From a virus, in IMG/VR virus record IMGVR_UViG_3300010300_000156, positions 1 through 20,741 of that record: a stretch of 20,741 bases of DNA; one strand, written 5' to 3'. The notes beneath the pieces were generated by a model. It was given only the letters and a program-made list of their open reading frames with translations. It ran no database searches and was not told the DNA's origin. Below, one piece after another: positions 1-6,298 of this stretch (positions are counted from its first letter, which is position 1; every line of letters starts with the position of its first letter). The translations under genes and the position numbers were made by a program.

Positions 1-1319
1 TGACAACACCTAAAACAGATTTTTCTTTAGAATATATAGATGGAGCATTAATTTGGGTTAAATTAAGTAAAGCAGGAGGAGGAACTATTAACCCACCTCA
101 AGTTTTTAGTATAGATTTTTTATCAAATCAATTTGATAGTATAACAGATGAATTAGTAAATCCTAATCAACAAAGAGCATATACCATAGCTACATCAACT
201 GGTAGTGCTTATGGAGGCATACCTACTGGAGTAATAGAATTTAATGAACCAGCAGATAACTCTAAAGCTCAATTAGATGGATGTATGGGGGCTGATGAGC
301 TACTGTTAAAAGTAACAAGTGTTTCTCATGCAGGTTCTATTGATAAAACAATGTCGATAGTTGGGTTGCAATTATATTATAGGCAAACAATCCCAATTAT
401 TTTTCCTTCCATACCTGGCACTTCTAATAAATATATTGAAAGCTCAGGCTATCTCTATAAAAAGACCAATGATGCAGATACAGAAGAAAAAGCCAAAGAG
501 CAAGACCTAGAAAAACTAATGGGAGCAAAATATTATTATTGTGGTGCAAATGGCTTACAGGCATCTTGGAGTGGTACACCTGATATTACAGAAATACATG
601 AAGCACACAGAGACTTATTAATTAGGTTTGCAGGTATGGGAACATCTGATCCTAATGGGTGGAGTGATTTAAATAGTGCTAAAGATTGGAAAATAAGATA
701 TTGGCAACTTGAACCTGTAGAGCTTAAAAAAGAATTAGAAAAATTGCAGTATGAGGGTGGGTTTATATTTAGATACAAAAATGGAGATACATCAGAACCT
801 CAATATATTTTTATAAAAGACTCATATTCATCAGCAGATCACGATATAACTAGAGAAGATTTAAAAGATGTTAAAATAGTTCCTGACGGTTATGATTCTT
901 TACTATCTAAGATGGATATAAACTATCAAAAGCACCCAGCAGAAGATGGACATATATTTAGGTCAAGTGCATCAAACTCTACTACAAGAACTAATTATGG
1001 CATTAATTCTAAAGAAAATATTGTAGAGGTTAATTTAGATACATATTCATCGCCCGAGATACCAACATCACCAACTGCTAACCCTAATGATAATTTTTAT
1101 TCATACTATGATAATGTATATGGAGATATTAAAATTAACATATCAGGAACAGTAATTAACCCTAAGTTTTATCAAATTGATATAGGAGATACAGTTTCTT
1201 TTAGTGATATGCATCCCGAAAAAGCATTTGGTAAATCTTTTACAAATGTAATATTTATGATTACTTCTTTATCTAGGTCAAGAGGGGTATTAAAATTTGA
1301 AGCTAGAGAAATAGCATAA
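1..1319 (+). CDS. Structural protein, probably tail or adsorption apparatus; start lies across the window ends
   Basis: The frame is open from base 3 to the TAA at 1317-1319. If the molecule is circular, base 20741 (A) plus bases 1-2 (TG) give the ATG, so the protein is 439 aa; an internal ATG at 285 would drop 94 conserved-looking residues. That start overlaps the LamG stop codon as ATGA, the same coupling used elsewhere in this genome. The product is beta-rich and aromatic, with no signal peptide or membrane segment. The C-terminal stretch (NVYGDIKINISGTVINP, then FMITSLSRSRG) reads like a phage baseplate or tail structural protein, but I cannot name a family. It sits in the rightward late operon between the LamG protein and another structural protein. 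A virion role is inferred from position. Confidence 0.7.
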   Translation, partial: TTPKTDFSLEYIDGALIWVKLSKAGGGTINPPQVFSIDFLSNQFDSITDELVNPNQQRAYTIATSTGSAYGGIPTGVIEFNEPADNSKAQLDGCMGADELLLKVTSVSHAGSIDKTMSIVGLQLYYRQTIPIIFPSIPGTSNKYIESSGYLYKKTNDADTEEKAKEQDLEKLMGAKYYYCGANGLQASWSGTPDITEIHEAHRDLLIRFAGMGTSDPNGWSDLNSAKDWKIRYWQLEPVELKKELEKLQYEGGFIFRYKNGDTSEPQYIFIKDSYSSADHDITREDLKDVKIVPDGYDSLLSKMDINYQKHPAEDGHIFRSSASNSTTRTNYGINSKENIVEVNLDTYSSPEIPTSPTANPNDNFYSYYDNVYGDIKINISGTVINPKFYQIDIGDTVSFSDMHPEKAFGKSFTNVIFMITSLSRSRGVLKFEAREIA

Positions 1320-1322
1320 AAA

Positions 1323-1336
1323 GTTAAACATTTAAC
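1323..1336 (+). repeat. Plus-strand member of the A-tract plus GTTAA palindrome family
   Basis: Six-base arms GTTAAA and TTTAAC are separated by CA and preceded by an A run, directly after the stop codon of the upstream gene. It matches the leftward-gene copies (AAAAAGTTAAG-n-CTTAAC) in the same orientation relative to transcription, but with A in place of G at the sixth arm position. A further TTAAGTTAAGG lies just downstream, before the next gene. Confidence 0.5.
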
Positions 1337-1360
1337 TAATTAAGTTAAGGATTTGAACAA

Positions 1361-2404
1361 ATGGCAAACATGAACATAAGAAAACCAAGATTTTATATAG
1401 ATAGAGTAAACTACTTACTAACAAGAGGAATTGCTAACGACCAATTCTATTTAAATAGTGGATCTGGGTTACTGAGTACAATAATGAATAGTGGCACAGT
1501 ATCAGAGTTATTTGATATGCGACCACTAAATCAAGTAAAATTTAATACTGCTAATAACTCTACTGACCATATTCTTTTATCAGCAGATCAAAACTTTGGT
1601 TCTTATAAAACTAATTTTATAGCTATACTAAATCATAATATGTTCTCAGCAAAAGCAAGAGTTAAGATAGCATCTTCTGATACAGAAGGTCATGTACAAG
1701 CAATAGATATGGGTAGTGCTACTCCTATAACTAACGTAGAACAGATTTTAAATTCTGATGGCATAAGTTCAAATGTAATTACACCTGATGCTGATGGGCA
1801 TACTATCTTTACATTTGATGATTTTACCGATACATATATTGGAATACAATTTGAAGGAACTAATAGTGATGCTTTTGATACGAGTGGAAGTAATAATTTA
1901 GTTATAGGATGTATATTATTTGGAGAATATTATGATATGCCTCAAAGTCCAGATTTAAATGTAAAAAGAGATATTGTGTTTGATAAACAAAACTTACAAG
2001 AATCGATGGGTGGTCAAAAATATTCTAACTTATCTAGTTATGGTAAGCGATACATATCAGCAACTAATAAATCACCATTTCATACATATACAGGAAATGA
2101 GGATCGTGGAGTTTATGGTGGTAGGATTACATATGATATGAATTTTAGTTACTTAGACTCTAATAAAGTAATGCCTAGCACCTATCATATACAAAATCAA
2201 TCAGACGATACTGTTATAAGTGATGTATGGCATTATACTCATGGCAGTCATATACCATTTATATTTACTCAAGACTGTGATAGTAAAGGTAATAACGCTG
2301 AATCAGATTATATATTTGCTAGATTTGCTCAAAGTGGATTATCAATGAGCCAGATAGCTCCAGATGTATTTAACATGTCTTTTAAGATTGAAGAAGAGTT
2401 TTAG
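1361..2404 (+). CDS. Virion structural protein, probably tail or fibre component
   Basis: This 347-aa protein is the last gene of the rightward structural operon. It is rich in Asn, Ser, Asp and aromatic residues and predicted mostly beta, with no membrane segment, signal peptide or catalytic motif. It begins MANMNIRKPRFYIDRVNYLL and contains a PQSPDLNV turn near residue 197. I do not recognise a named family; position after capsid, LamG and the 439-aa protein suggests a tail, fibre or adsorption role. The ATG at 1361 has only a weak AAGGA-like site upstream (TTAAGGATTTGAACAA). Its last 23 bases overlap the end of the convergent NinB-like gene on the other strand, and no terminator hairpin is visible there. 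Confidence 0.7.
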   Translation: MANMNIRKPRFYIDRVNYLLTRGIANDQFYLNSGSGLLSTIMNSGTVSELFDMRPLNQVKFNTANNSTDHILLSADQNFGSYKTNFIAILNHNMFSAKARVKIASSDTEGHVQAIDMGSATPITNVEQILNSDGISSNVITPDADGHTIFTFDDFTDTYIGIQFEGTNSDAFDTSGSNNLVIGCILFGEYYDMPQSPDLNVKRDIVFDKQNLQESMGGQKYSNLSSYGKRYISATNKSPFHTYTGNEDRGVYGGRITYDMNFSYLDSNKVMPSTYHIQNQSDDTVISDVWHYTHGSHIPFIFTQDCDSKGNNAESDYIFARFAQSGLSMSQIAPDVFNMSFKIEEEF

Positions 2405-2741
2405 TATCGGGTATAACTATATTCAAGTCTACAGCACACCATCTAATTATACGCTCTATAAACGTAGCAAACTCTTTAGTGGATAAGGTTTTAGTGCTTT
2501 GTACATTGAAGTGTGCTTTGATTGTTGAGTGCATTTCTTGAGTTGTATAGCCTAAGTCATCTGCTATAATCTGAACAATCTTCCAATAATAATTGTTCTG
2601 TTGGGCAGAGCGAACTCCAGTTTCGTGAAGTTCAAGATAATACTCTCCCGAAAGGTTAAGGATAGCATTATCAAACTCTGCCCTGTTTAGGAGAACCAAA
2701 CTACCATTTTCTATCTTGCAAGGGAATCGCAATCTAGACAT
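2382..2741 (-). CDS. NinB-like recombination protein (Orf family)
   Basis: The product is 119 aa, close to the roughly 140 aa of lambda NinB/Orf. The N-terminus (RFPCKIENGSLVLLNRAEFD) and the central segment RSAQQNNYYWKIVQIIADDL followed by GYTTQEMHSTIKAHF match the pattern of this family (RS-x-x-QN, then a Trp and a helix). In lambda, Orf binds single-stranded DNA and SSB and assists recombination; that role here is inferred. It is the last gene of the leftward replication and recombination operon and overlaps the preceding zinc-ribbon gene by 31 bases. The same operon encodes an SSB-like protein and a NinG-like nuclease, which fits. The family call rests on memory of the motif, not a search. 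Confidence 0.65.
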   Translation of the reverse strand: MSRLRFPCKIENGSLVLLNRAEFDNAILNLSGEYYLELHETGVRSAQQNNYYWKIVQIIADDLGYTTQEMHSTIKAHFNVQSTKTLSTKEFATFIERIIRWCAVDLNIVIPDTKTLLQS

Positions 2742-2959
2742 ATCTTTTCATCCCATAGTTTCATATCAGGGCTACTCCACATTTCGCCCTCAAATATATT
2801 CCATTTTCTTCTGCATTCAGGACACCAAAATAAAGATTCATCTGCCCTAATCTCATCAGTTTTATGGTTCTCTCGTGATCTCTTTTCTATTATAGGACTA
2901 TCAAGTGCATCAATAACCCATTGTATAGAATCAAGTTTTCGTGTTTTTTCTTTCGGCAA
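2711..2959 (-). CDS. Small zinc-ribbon protein
   Basis: An 82-aa product whose second half carries two cysteine pairs, WCPECRRKW and ICLDCDSLAR, spaced like a zinc ribbon. The first half is charged and helical (IQWVIDALDSPIIEKRSREN). Function is unknown; small zinc ribbons of this kind often bind nucleic acid or a partner protein. The start used is TTG at 2959, after GGTGGAAT; no in-frame ATG exists before the core. It overlaps the genes on both sides (29 and 31 bases), showing translational coupling in the leftward operon. Confidence 0.6.
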   Translation of the reverse strand: MPKEKTRKLDSIQWVIDALDSPIIEKRSRENHKTDEIRADESLFWCPECRRKWNIFEGEMWSSPDMKLWDEKICLDCDSLAR

Positions 2960-3251
2960 TTATTCCACCCAACAATAATAAATAGTTTCTTGCATCCTGT
3001 ATCCTGCCGATTATAGGTTCTTCTGAAGCCTCTTTACCATTAAGAACATAGTTCCTAATAGAGTCCATATGCTTTAGTAAATAGATCAAAGCAACATATT
3101 CTGCATTTAGCTCCATTCTTTCTCCAATGCTTTTAAAGTTCTTGAACTTATCTTCATTGGAGACAGTGTACTCTTCTCCTTTTACAAGCATGAGTCTATT
3201 CTCTTCTTCCTGCATAGACTCTGCCCATTTCATAAAGTCGGGTACATTCAT
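2931..3251 (-). CDS. Small phage protein resembling DUF1599 / nucleotide-modification-associated (Nmad1-like) proteins
   Basis: The 106-aa, mainly helical protein has KGEEYTVSNEDKFKNFKSIG near residue 24, then YLLKHMDSIRNYV, an acidic segment, and a C-terminal GRIQDARNYLLLLGGIIAE. The order K-x-x-EY, D-x-F-x-NF, KH-x-DS, RI-x-D-x-x-NY is what I recall for DUF1599-like proteins found in phages, so this is a tentative family call. The biochemical role in phages is not clear. The ATG at 3251 overlaps the stop of the AbrB-like gene by 4 bases (ATGA). Confidence 0.5.
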   Translation of the reverse strand: MNVPDFMKWAESMQEEENRLMLVKGEEYTVSNEDKFKNFKSIGERMELNAEYVALIYLLKHMDSIRNYVLNGKEASEEPIIGRIQDARNYLLLLGGIIAERKNTKT

Positions 3252-3451
3252 TCTTCTTCCTCCACATATTTATTATAATCCTCGACTCTTTCAATAGTTA
3301 TAGTATTGTGAGTGAACTGATTATATTCACCATAGTGCTCTTCTGCTATGATTACATTAACATCATCATTAATATTCCAACCCAACTCTTCTATAGTATC
3401 TTTAGGTATATTAACCATAGCTAGTGATGTACTTCTTAGTTTATAACTCAT
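3248..3451 (-). CDS. AbrB/MazE-type (SpoVT-AbrB fold) DNA-binding protein
   Basis: The 67-aa protein has the swapped-hairpin pattern: LRSTSLAMVNIPKDTIEELG, then W-x-x-NDDVNVII, then ITIERVED. This matches AbrB and MazE-like antitoxin N-termini (RS-x-G-x-S-x-x-VxIPK, LGW, GDxV). Such proteins bind AT-rich operators as dimers. No recognisable MazF-like toxin is adjacent. I chose the ATG at 3451 over a GTG at 3472 because GGAGA sits at proper distance before it and the start overlaps the upstream stop as ATGA. A regulator acting on this genome's AT-rich palindromes is possible but unproven. The C-terminus is acidic (YVEEEE). Confidence 0.65.
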   Translation of the reverse strand: MSYKLRSTSLAMVNIPKDTIEELGWNINDDVNVIIAEEHYGEYNQFTHNTITIERVEDYNKYVEEEE

Positions 3452-3564
3452 TTGTCTCTCCAATATACCCACCTAGACTTAGTGGTTTCCCAAGCACCAC
3501 TTTCCCACAAACTACTATTATAAACTACTAATGCTAGTACAAACATTAACATTATCTCTATCAT
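3448..3564 (-). CDS. 38-aa single-pass membrane peptide
   Basis: ATG at 3564 follows AAAGGAG with a 6-base spacer, a strong site, and the TGA overlaps the AbrB-like start as ATGA. The peptide opens MIEIMLMFVLALVVYN, a hydrophobic helix, followed by a Trp-rich, charged tail ending RWVYWRDK. The tight coupling to the regulator suggests they are made together. It could be a small membrane toxin, a regulator or a superinfection factor; nothing in the sequence decides this. Confidence 0.6.
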   Translation of the reverse strand: MIEIMLMFVLALVVYNSSLWESGAWETTKSRWVYWRDK

Positions 3565-3565
3565 T

Positions 3566-3700
3566 TTATTCTCCTTTTTGTTTTAGAAGCGAAGGGAATA
3601 TGCTATGGAAATAAGAATGAGTAAATAAAAGGATACACATTCCCTTGCCTCTTGTTAAGTTTTTGCCCCTGAACGCCAATCCATTTATCAGAATATTCAT
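3566..3700 (-). CDS. Possible 44-aa ORF of unknown function
   Basis: The frame runs from ATG at 3700 to TAA just before the 38-aa membrane peptide gene, whose ribosome binding site lies inside its end. AGGTGG lies about 11 bases before the ATG, a weak site. The peptide (MNILINGLAFRG at its start) has a mixed basic and hydrophobic composition and no motif I recognise. It contains the long inverted repeat at 3592-3646, so the region may instead be an untranslated structured RNA. Confidence 0.3.
   Translation of the reverse strand: MNILINGLAFRGKNLTRGKGMCILLFTHSYFHSIFPSLLKQKGE
3592..3646. repeat. 12-bp inverted repeat with a 31-base loop (possible RNA structure)
   Basis: Arms AAGGGAATATGC (3592-3603) and ACACATTCCCTT (3635-3646) pair over 12 positions in the leftward transcript if two G-U pairs are counted; the outer 8 are perfect. 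There is no T run, so it is not a standard terminator. Confidence 0.4.
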
Positions 3701-3753
3701 TTATAATTTAACCACCTAAGTTAATCTTATTAATTAATTCTATGGGGCAAATA

Positions 3754-3978
3754 TTACTCGCCATATTGTTGCTCCATACCATCTACACATGTATCGCAGA
3801 CTTCAAAGCTACAAACTGAGCAAGTTTTTAATTCTTCTATATCACCAATAAGTTCATTAACTATATCACTAATCTTATCGATGTGTTTCTTTATACCAGC
3901 TTTTGATAAATCATCCATCTCCATTTCAGTATGATTCCAAATGCTCATTACCTTATCTTTAATCTTTTTTACTTTCAT
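3754..3978 (-). CDS. Small protein with cysteine knuckle
   Basis: A 74-aa product: helical, amphipathic N-terminal two-thirds (KKIKDKVMSIWNHTEME, then KKHIDKISDIVNELIGDIEE) followed by CSVCSFEVCDTC, four cysteines that could bind one zinc. TAGGAGAATTAA before the ATG is a good ribosome site. The family is unknown. It lies between the NinG-like nuclease and the small AbrB/membrane-peptide pair. Confidence 0.55.
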   Translation of the reverse strand: MKVKKIKDKVMSIWNHTEMEMDDLSKAGIKKHIDKISDIVNELIGDIEELKTCSVCSFEVCDTCVDGMEQQYGE

Positions 3979-3987
3979 TTAATTCTC

Positions 3988-4350
3988 CTAAAAATCAAAT
4001 TCTATTTGTCTTAATTTAGTTATAATCTCCTCATAATCGCTATCTAAAAATTTTACTACTTGGTTCTTTCTTTCTTTTAAAGTCTCGTACCATTGGATGC
4101 CACGCTTTTCTATTGCCCATTCAACAAACTCGGCAGGAGTCTTATGAGCAGAGAATTTGGAGGAGAACACATGGCATCCAACGCAGAGACAAAAACCATT
4201 ATCAATATCCCAACGAACAGAGCGAATAGACCTTGAGTAAAAATGATGAGCATTAAGAGGCTTAGTCTTGTGGCAGTATTCACACATTCCATATTCTTTA
4301 ACTTTGTCTGCCCATGCTTGGTCTAATTTCTTTGATAATGATTTCTTCAC
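3988..4350 (-). CDS. HNH endonuclease-like protein, NinG/Rap-like
   Basis: The 120-aa protein carries C23-x2-C26, then NAHHFYSRS (H35-H36), R-x-D-x-x-N51, and C54-L-C-x-x-C59-H60. This is a zinc-supported HNH (beta-beta-alpha-metal) core, with H36 as likely general base and N51/H60 as the remaining HNH positions. The HHF-x-SRS variant resembles lambda NinG (Rap), which cuts branched recombination intermediates, but a generic HNH nuclease is also possible. The start appears to be GTG at 4350 with no clear Shine-Dalgarno site, so translation may depend on the SSB-like gene ending 11 bases upstream. Its neighbours (SSB-like, NinB-like) support a recombination role. Confidence 0.65.
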   Translation of the reverse strand: MKKSLSKKLDQAWADKVKEYGMCEYCHKTKPLNAHHFYSRSIRSVRWDIDNGFCLCVGCHVFSSKFSAHKTPAEFVEWAIEKRGIQWYETLKERKNQVVKFLDSDYEEIITKLRQIEFDF

Positions 4351-4361
4351 AGAGGGATTAA

Positions 4362-4889
4362 TTAGAATGGCATATCATCATTAACTACAGGATCATCAGT
4401 AGGAGTTAAGCCCTTAACTTTTTCACTGTATTCTAATATATCTAATAATGCCAAAGTATTTGCTTCAATGATTGACACATCTTTACCTGAAAGTATATCG
4501 CCTTTCTTAGTACCAAATAACTCAACAGCTAACTTCAAACATACTTGCTTATGTATGTCGTGAGTTCTCTCATCTATTGTCCTTGTGGTAGTAGTGGCAG
4601 GAGCAGATGCAGTTGTGCCCTCTAAAGGTTTAACTGTCCAAGCGGATTTATTAGGAGCATACTCTTCTTTTTGTATGCTTAACTTTGCACCCTGACTATA
4701 AGCTGATAACTTCCTATGTAATGCGTCTGTTGCAAAAAAGCTAGTCTCTACACCATCTTTTCTTACCCCATATAAGTACCAATTACCATAGGTATTAGTA
4801 CCCGTTTTAGGCTGATTATATAGTAGCTCCACAACATTAGCATCAGTTGGATTTAGTTTGAATGTATCTTTATTTTCCATGAGTTTCAT
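4362..4889 (-). CDS. Single-stranded DNA-binding protein-like, with SSB-type C-terminal tip
   Basis: The 175-aa product ends DDPVVNDDMPF. The last five residues, DDMPF, match the acidic aromatic tip (DDxPF) by which bacterial SSB recruits replication and repair enzymes. The N-terminal 90 residues look like a small beta barrel (GNWYLYGVRKDGVETSFFA, then GAKLSIQKEEY, WTVKPL), consistent with a divergent OB fold. A Thr/Ala-rich linker (about 91-103) leads to a helical segment (107-157). The ATG at 4889 follows GGAG. It sits between replication genes and the NinG/NinB-like genes. SSB function is an inference from the tip, fold-like pattern and context. Confidence 0.6.
   Translation of the reverse strand: MKLMENKDTFKLNPTDANVVELLYNQPKTGTNTYGNWYLYGVRKDGVETSFFATDALHRKLSAYSQGAKLSIQKEEYAPNKSAWTVKPLEGTTASAPATTTTRTIDERTHDIHKQVCLKLAVELFGTKKGDILSGKDVSIIEANTLALLDILEYSEKVKGLTPTDDPVVNDDMPF
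4405..4418 (-). repeat. Palindrome-family copy inside the SSB-like gene
   Basis: GTTAAG and CTTAAC arms with a CC spacer, flanked by TTTTT on the plus strand (A run on the coding strand). It encodes KVKGLT. It has the same arms and A tract as the intergenic copies, but a 2-base spacer, so either it is a genuine copy or a codon-level coincidence. Confidence 0.4.
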
Positions 4890-5139
4890 TATTCTCCTTT
4901 TTTATTACGGTTTTTATTGTCTCTGTTAAATCTTTAGACTCAACAGTTTTTCTACCATCCCTATATTCTACACTAGCACATTCTAGATAGGGATGCCTTG
5001 ATTCAAAAGTATGAAGATAGTCTTGTACACCCTCAATCAAATCATCAATATTCATTCTCGTAATCGTTCTGTCTCCTTGAGTATACTCATCAATACCATC
5101 CCAACCTATAGTAGCGTAATATATAGCATCACTCTTCAT
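4870..5139 (-). CDS. Hypothetical protein, 89 aa
   Basis: Soluble, acidic/mixed product beginning MKSDAIYYATIGWDGIDEYT, with a central helix (IDDLIEGVQDYLHTF) and a Lys/Glu-rich end. No family recognised. Its start lies inside the end of the 45-aa gene (11-base overlap) and its end overlaps the SSB-like start by 20 bases, so it belongs to the same translationally coupled replication cluster. Confidence 0.55.
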   Translation of the reverse strand: MKSDAIYYATIGWDGIDEYTQGDRTITRMNIDDLIEGVQDYLHTFESRHPYLECASVEYRDGRKTVESKDLTETIKTVIKKENNETHGK

Positions 5140-5266
5140 GTTCTGAAATCTTTCTTAGAGTACAGGCATGTCTCTCTAATAGTTTAAATAGTCTGTTCCT
5201 TACAAAAGTGATCTCTTCACTACTGTAATCTTCAGGGAACTCAACTCTTATTGTCTCTCGTTTCAT
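5129..5266 (-). CDS. Small charged protein, 45 aa
   Basis: ATG at 5266 follows AAAGGAG at about 11 bases, and the TGA falls just inside the next gene. The peptide starts MKRETIRVEFPEDYSSEEI and continues with a basic helix (FVRNRLFKLLERHACTLRK). It looks like a small helical, possibly nucleic-acid-binding protein; no family recognised. It fills an otherwise empty gap and its coupling to both neighbours supports it being real. Confidence 0.55.
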   Translation of the reverse strand: MKRETIRVEFPEDYSSEEITFVRNRLFKLLERHACTLRKISEHEE

Positions 5267-5297
5267 ATTTAAAGTTACTCCTTTTCTTTAATATAAA

Positions 5298-6062
5298 TCA
5301 ACCTTTAATTAACTCTCCCCATAATGAAGTTTTACCATCTACAATCTGAACTAGATGTACAGTAAAAAATCCACTATGATAAAAGTCTACTATAGCAAAA
5401 GCATGTTGCCAATTATGTGCCCTATTACCAAGCCACTCATTAGCCTCTGCACTCATATCCTTTAGACAACCAATACTCCATGCAGACTTAACACCATCAA
5501 TATGAGTCACGCTAGATTGCTGTATATCGTGATGATGACCATACATAACATTACCACCCATTCTAAGTAAGTGGTTTCTAGTATGCTGTATACCCGCATA
5601 ATGATGTCCATGATAAAAATTTAATTTACCAATCTTTAACATCTTACCTAACCTATGGTATTTATAACCACGATCTTTTAATTGTAAAGCATTAGGCACT
5701 TTATAATTCTTAGCTAAATAAGGATTCTCTTCTACAAATCTATTAAGCCAATCTTCATGATTACCTTCAACAAAATGCCTCTCTTTAACATTAGCCTTAT
5801 CTAAAGATTCATCTATTATATCCATACCTTTATTAACCTGAGCGATCTCTTCATCAACAAATGGCAACTGATATTCTAGCGGTGGTCGTTTCTTTTTTTT
5901 CCACTGCCAGTGACTCACGGAACTCCATTCTCCAGTGTCGCCTAGATCTATATAACCATCAGGTTTTATAATCTCTATAGCCTGACATACAACGCTTATA
6001 GCTTTCATATCAGCCATAGGAAAATGTTTATCAGGGGTTACTATATATCGTTTTACTTTCAT
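5298..6062 (-). CDS. Calcineurin-like metallophosphoesterase
   Basis: A 254-aa enzyme with the full set of two-metal phosphoesterase motifs: D11-x-H13 (TPDKHFP), GDTGEW (D42), GNHEDW (N101-H102), HGHH (151-154) and GHHH (175-178). Such enzymes cleave phosphodiester or phosphomonoester bonds; the substrate here cannot be read from sequence, although nuclease or nucleotide hydrolysis fits its place beside the primase-helicase. I chose the ATG at 6062 (GCGGAG five bases upstream, and an ATGA overlap with the gene before it) over a GTG at 6083 that would add seven residues. About 30 bases follow its upstream neighbour's coupling signals; the AAAGGAG of the next gene lies just past its stop. Confidence 0.88.
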   Translation of the reverse strand: MKVKRYIVTPDKHFPMADMKAISVVCQAIEIIKPDGYIDLGDTGEWSSVSHWQWKKKKRPPLEYQLPFVDEEIAQVNKGMDIIDESLDKANVKERHFVEGNHEDWLNRFVEENPYLAKNYKVPNALQLKDRGYKYHRLGKMLKIGKLNFYHGHHYAGIQHTRNHLLRMGGNVMYGHHHDIQQSSVTHIDGVKSAWSIGCLKDMSAEANEWLGNRAHNWQHAFAIVDFYHSGFFTVHLVQIVDGKTSLWGELIKG

Positions 6063-6298
6063 ATTAACTCCGCATTTATCCACTTATCCAATGCTTGTTC
6101 CCATTGATTATATGTGGCTTTGTTATTGTTATACTTAATCCAAACCTCATCAAACTCTTCTGTTAGTCTGTTACGCATATGTCTTATATGTCTTTCTTTA
6201 CTTTGATTCCTGTATTTCTCATTACTTATAGCTGAGGTTTTATTCAAAAAGATTTTCTTTAAATTGGGTTTCTTCAAAATACTCATAATACCTACCAT
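6059..6298 (-). CDS. Small basic helical protein, 79 aa or less
   Basis: The product is rich in Lys, Arg and Asn (KYRNQSKERHIRHMRNRLTE) followed by EEFDEVWIKYNNNKATYNQW, predicted helical and probably nucleic-acid-binding; no family recognised. The ATG at 6298 makes it overlap the end of the primase-helicase gene by 59 bases in another frame, which is long for this genome; an ATG at 6286 or a later alternative start is possible. Its stop overlaps the metallophosphoesterase start as ATGA. Confidence 0.5.
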   Translation of the reverse strand: MVGIMSILKKPNLKKIFLNKTSAISNEKYRNQSKERHIRHMRNRLTEEFDEVWIKYNNNKATYNQWEQALDKWINAELI

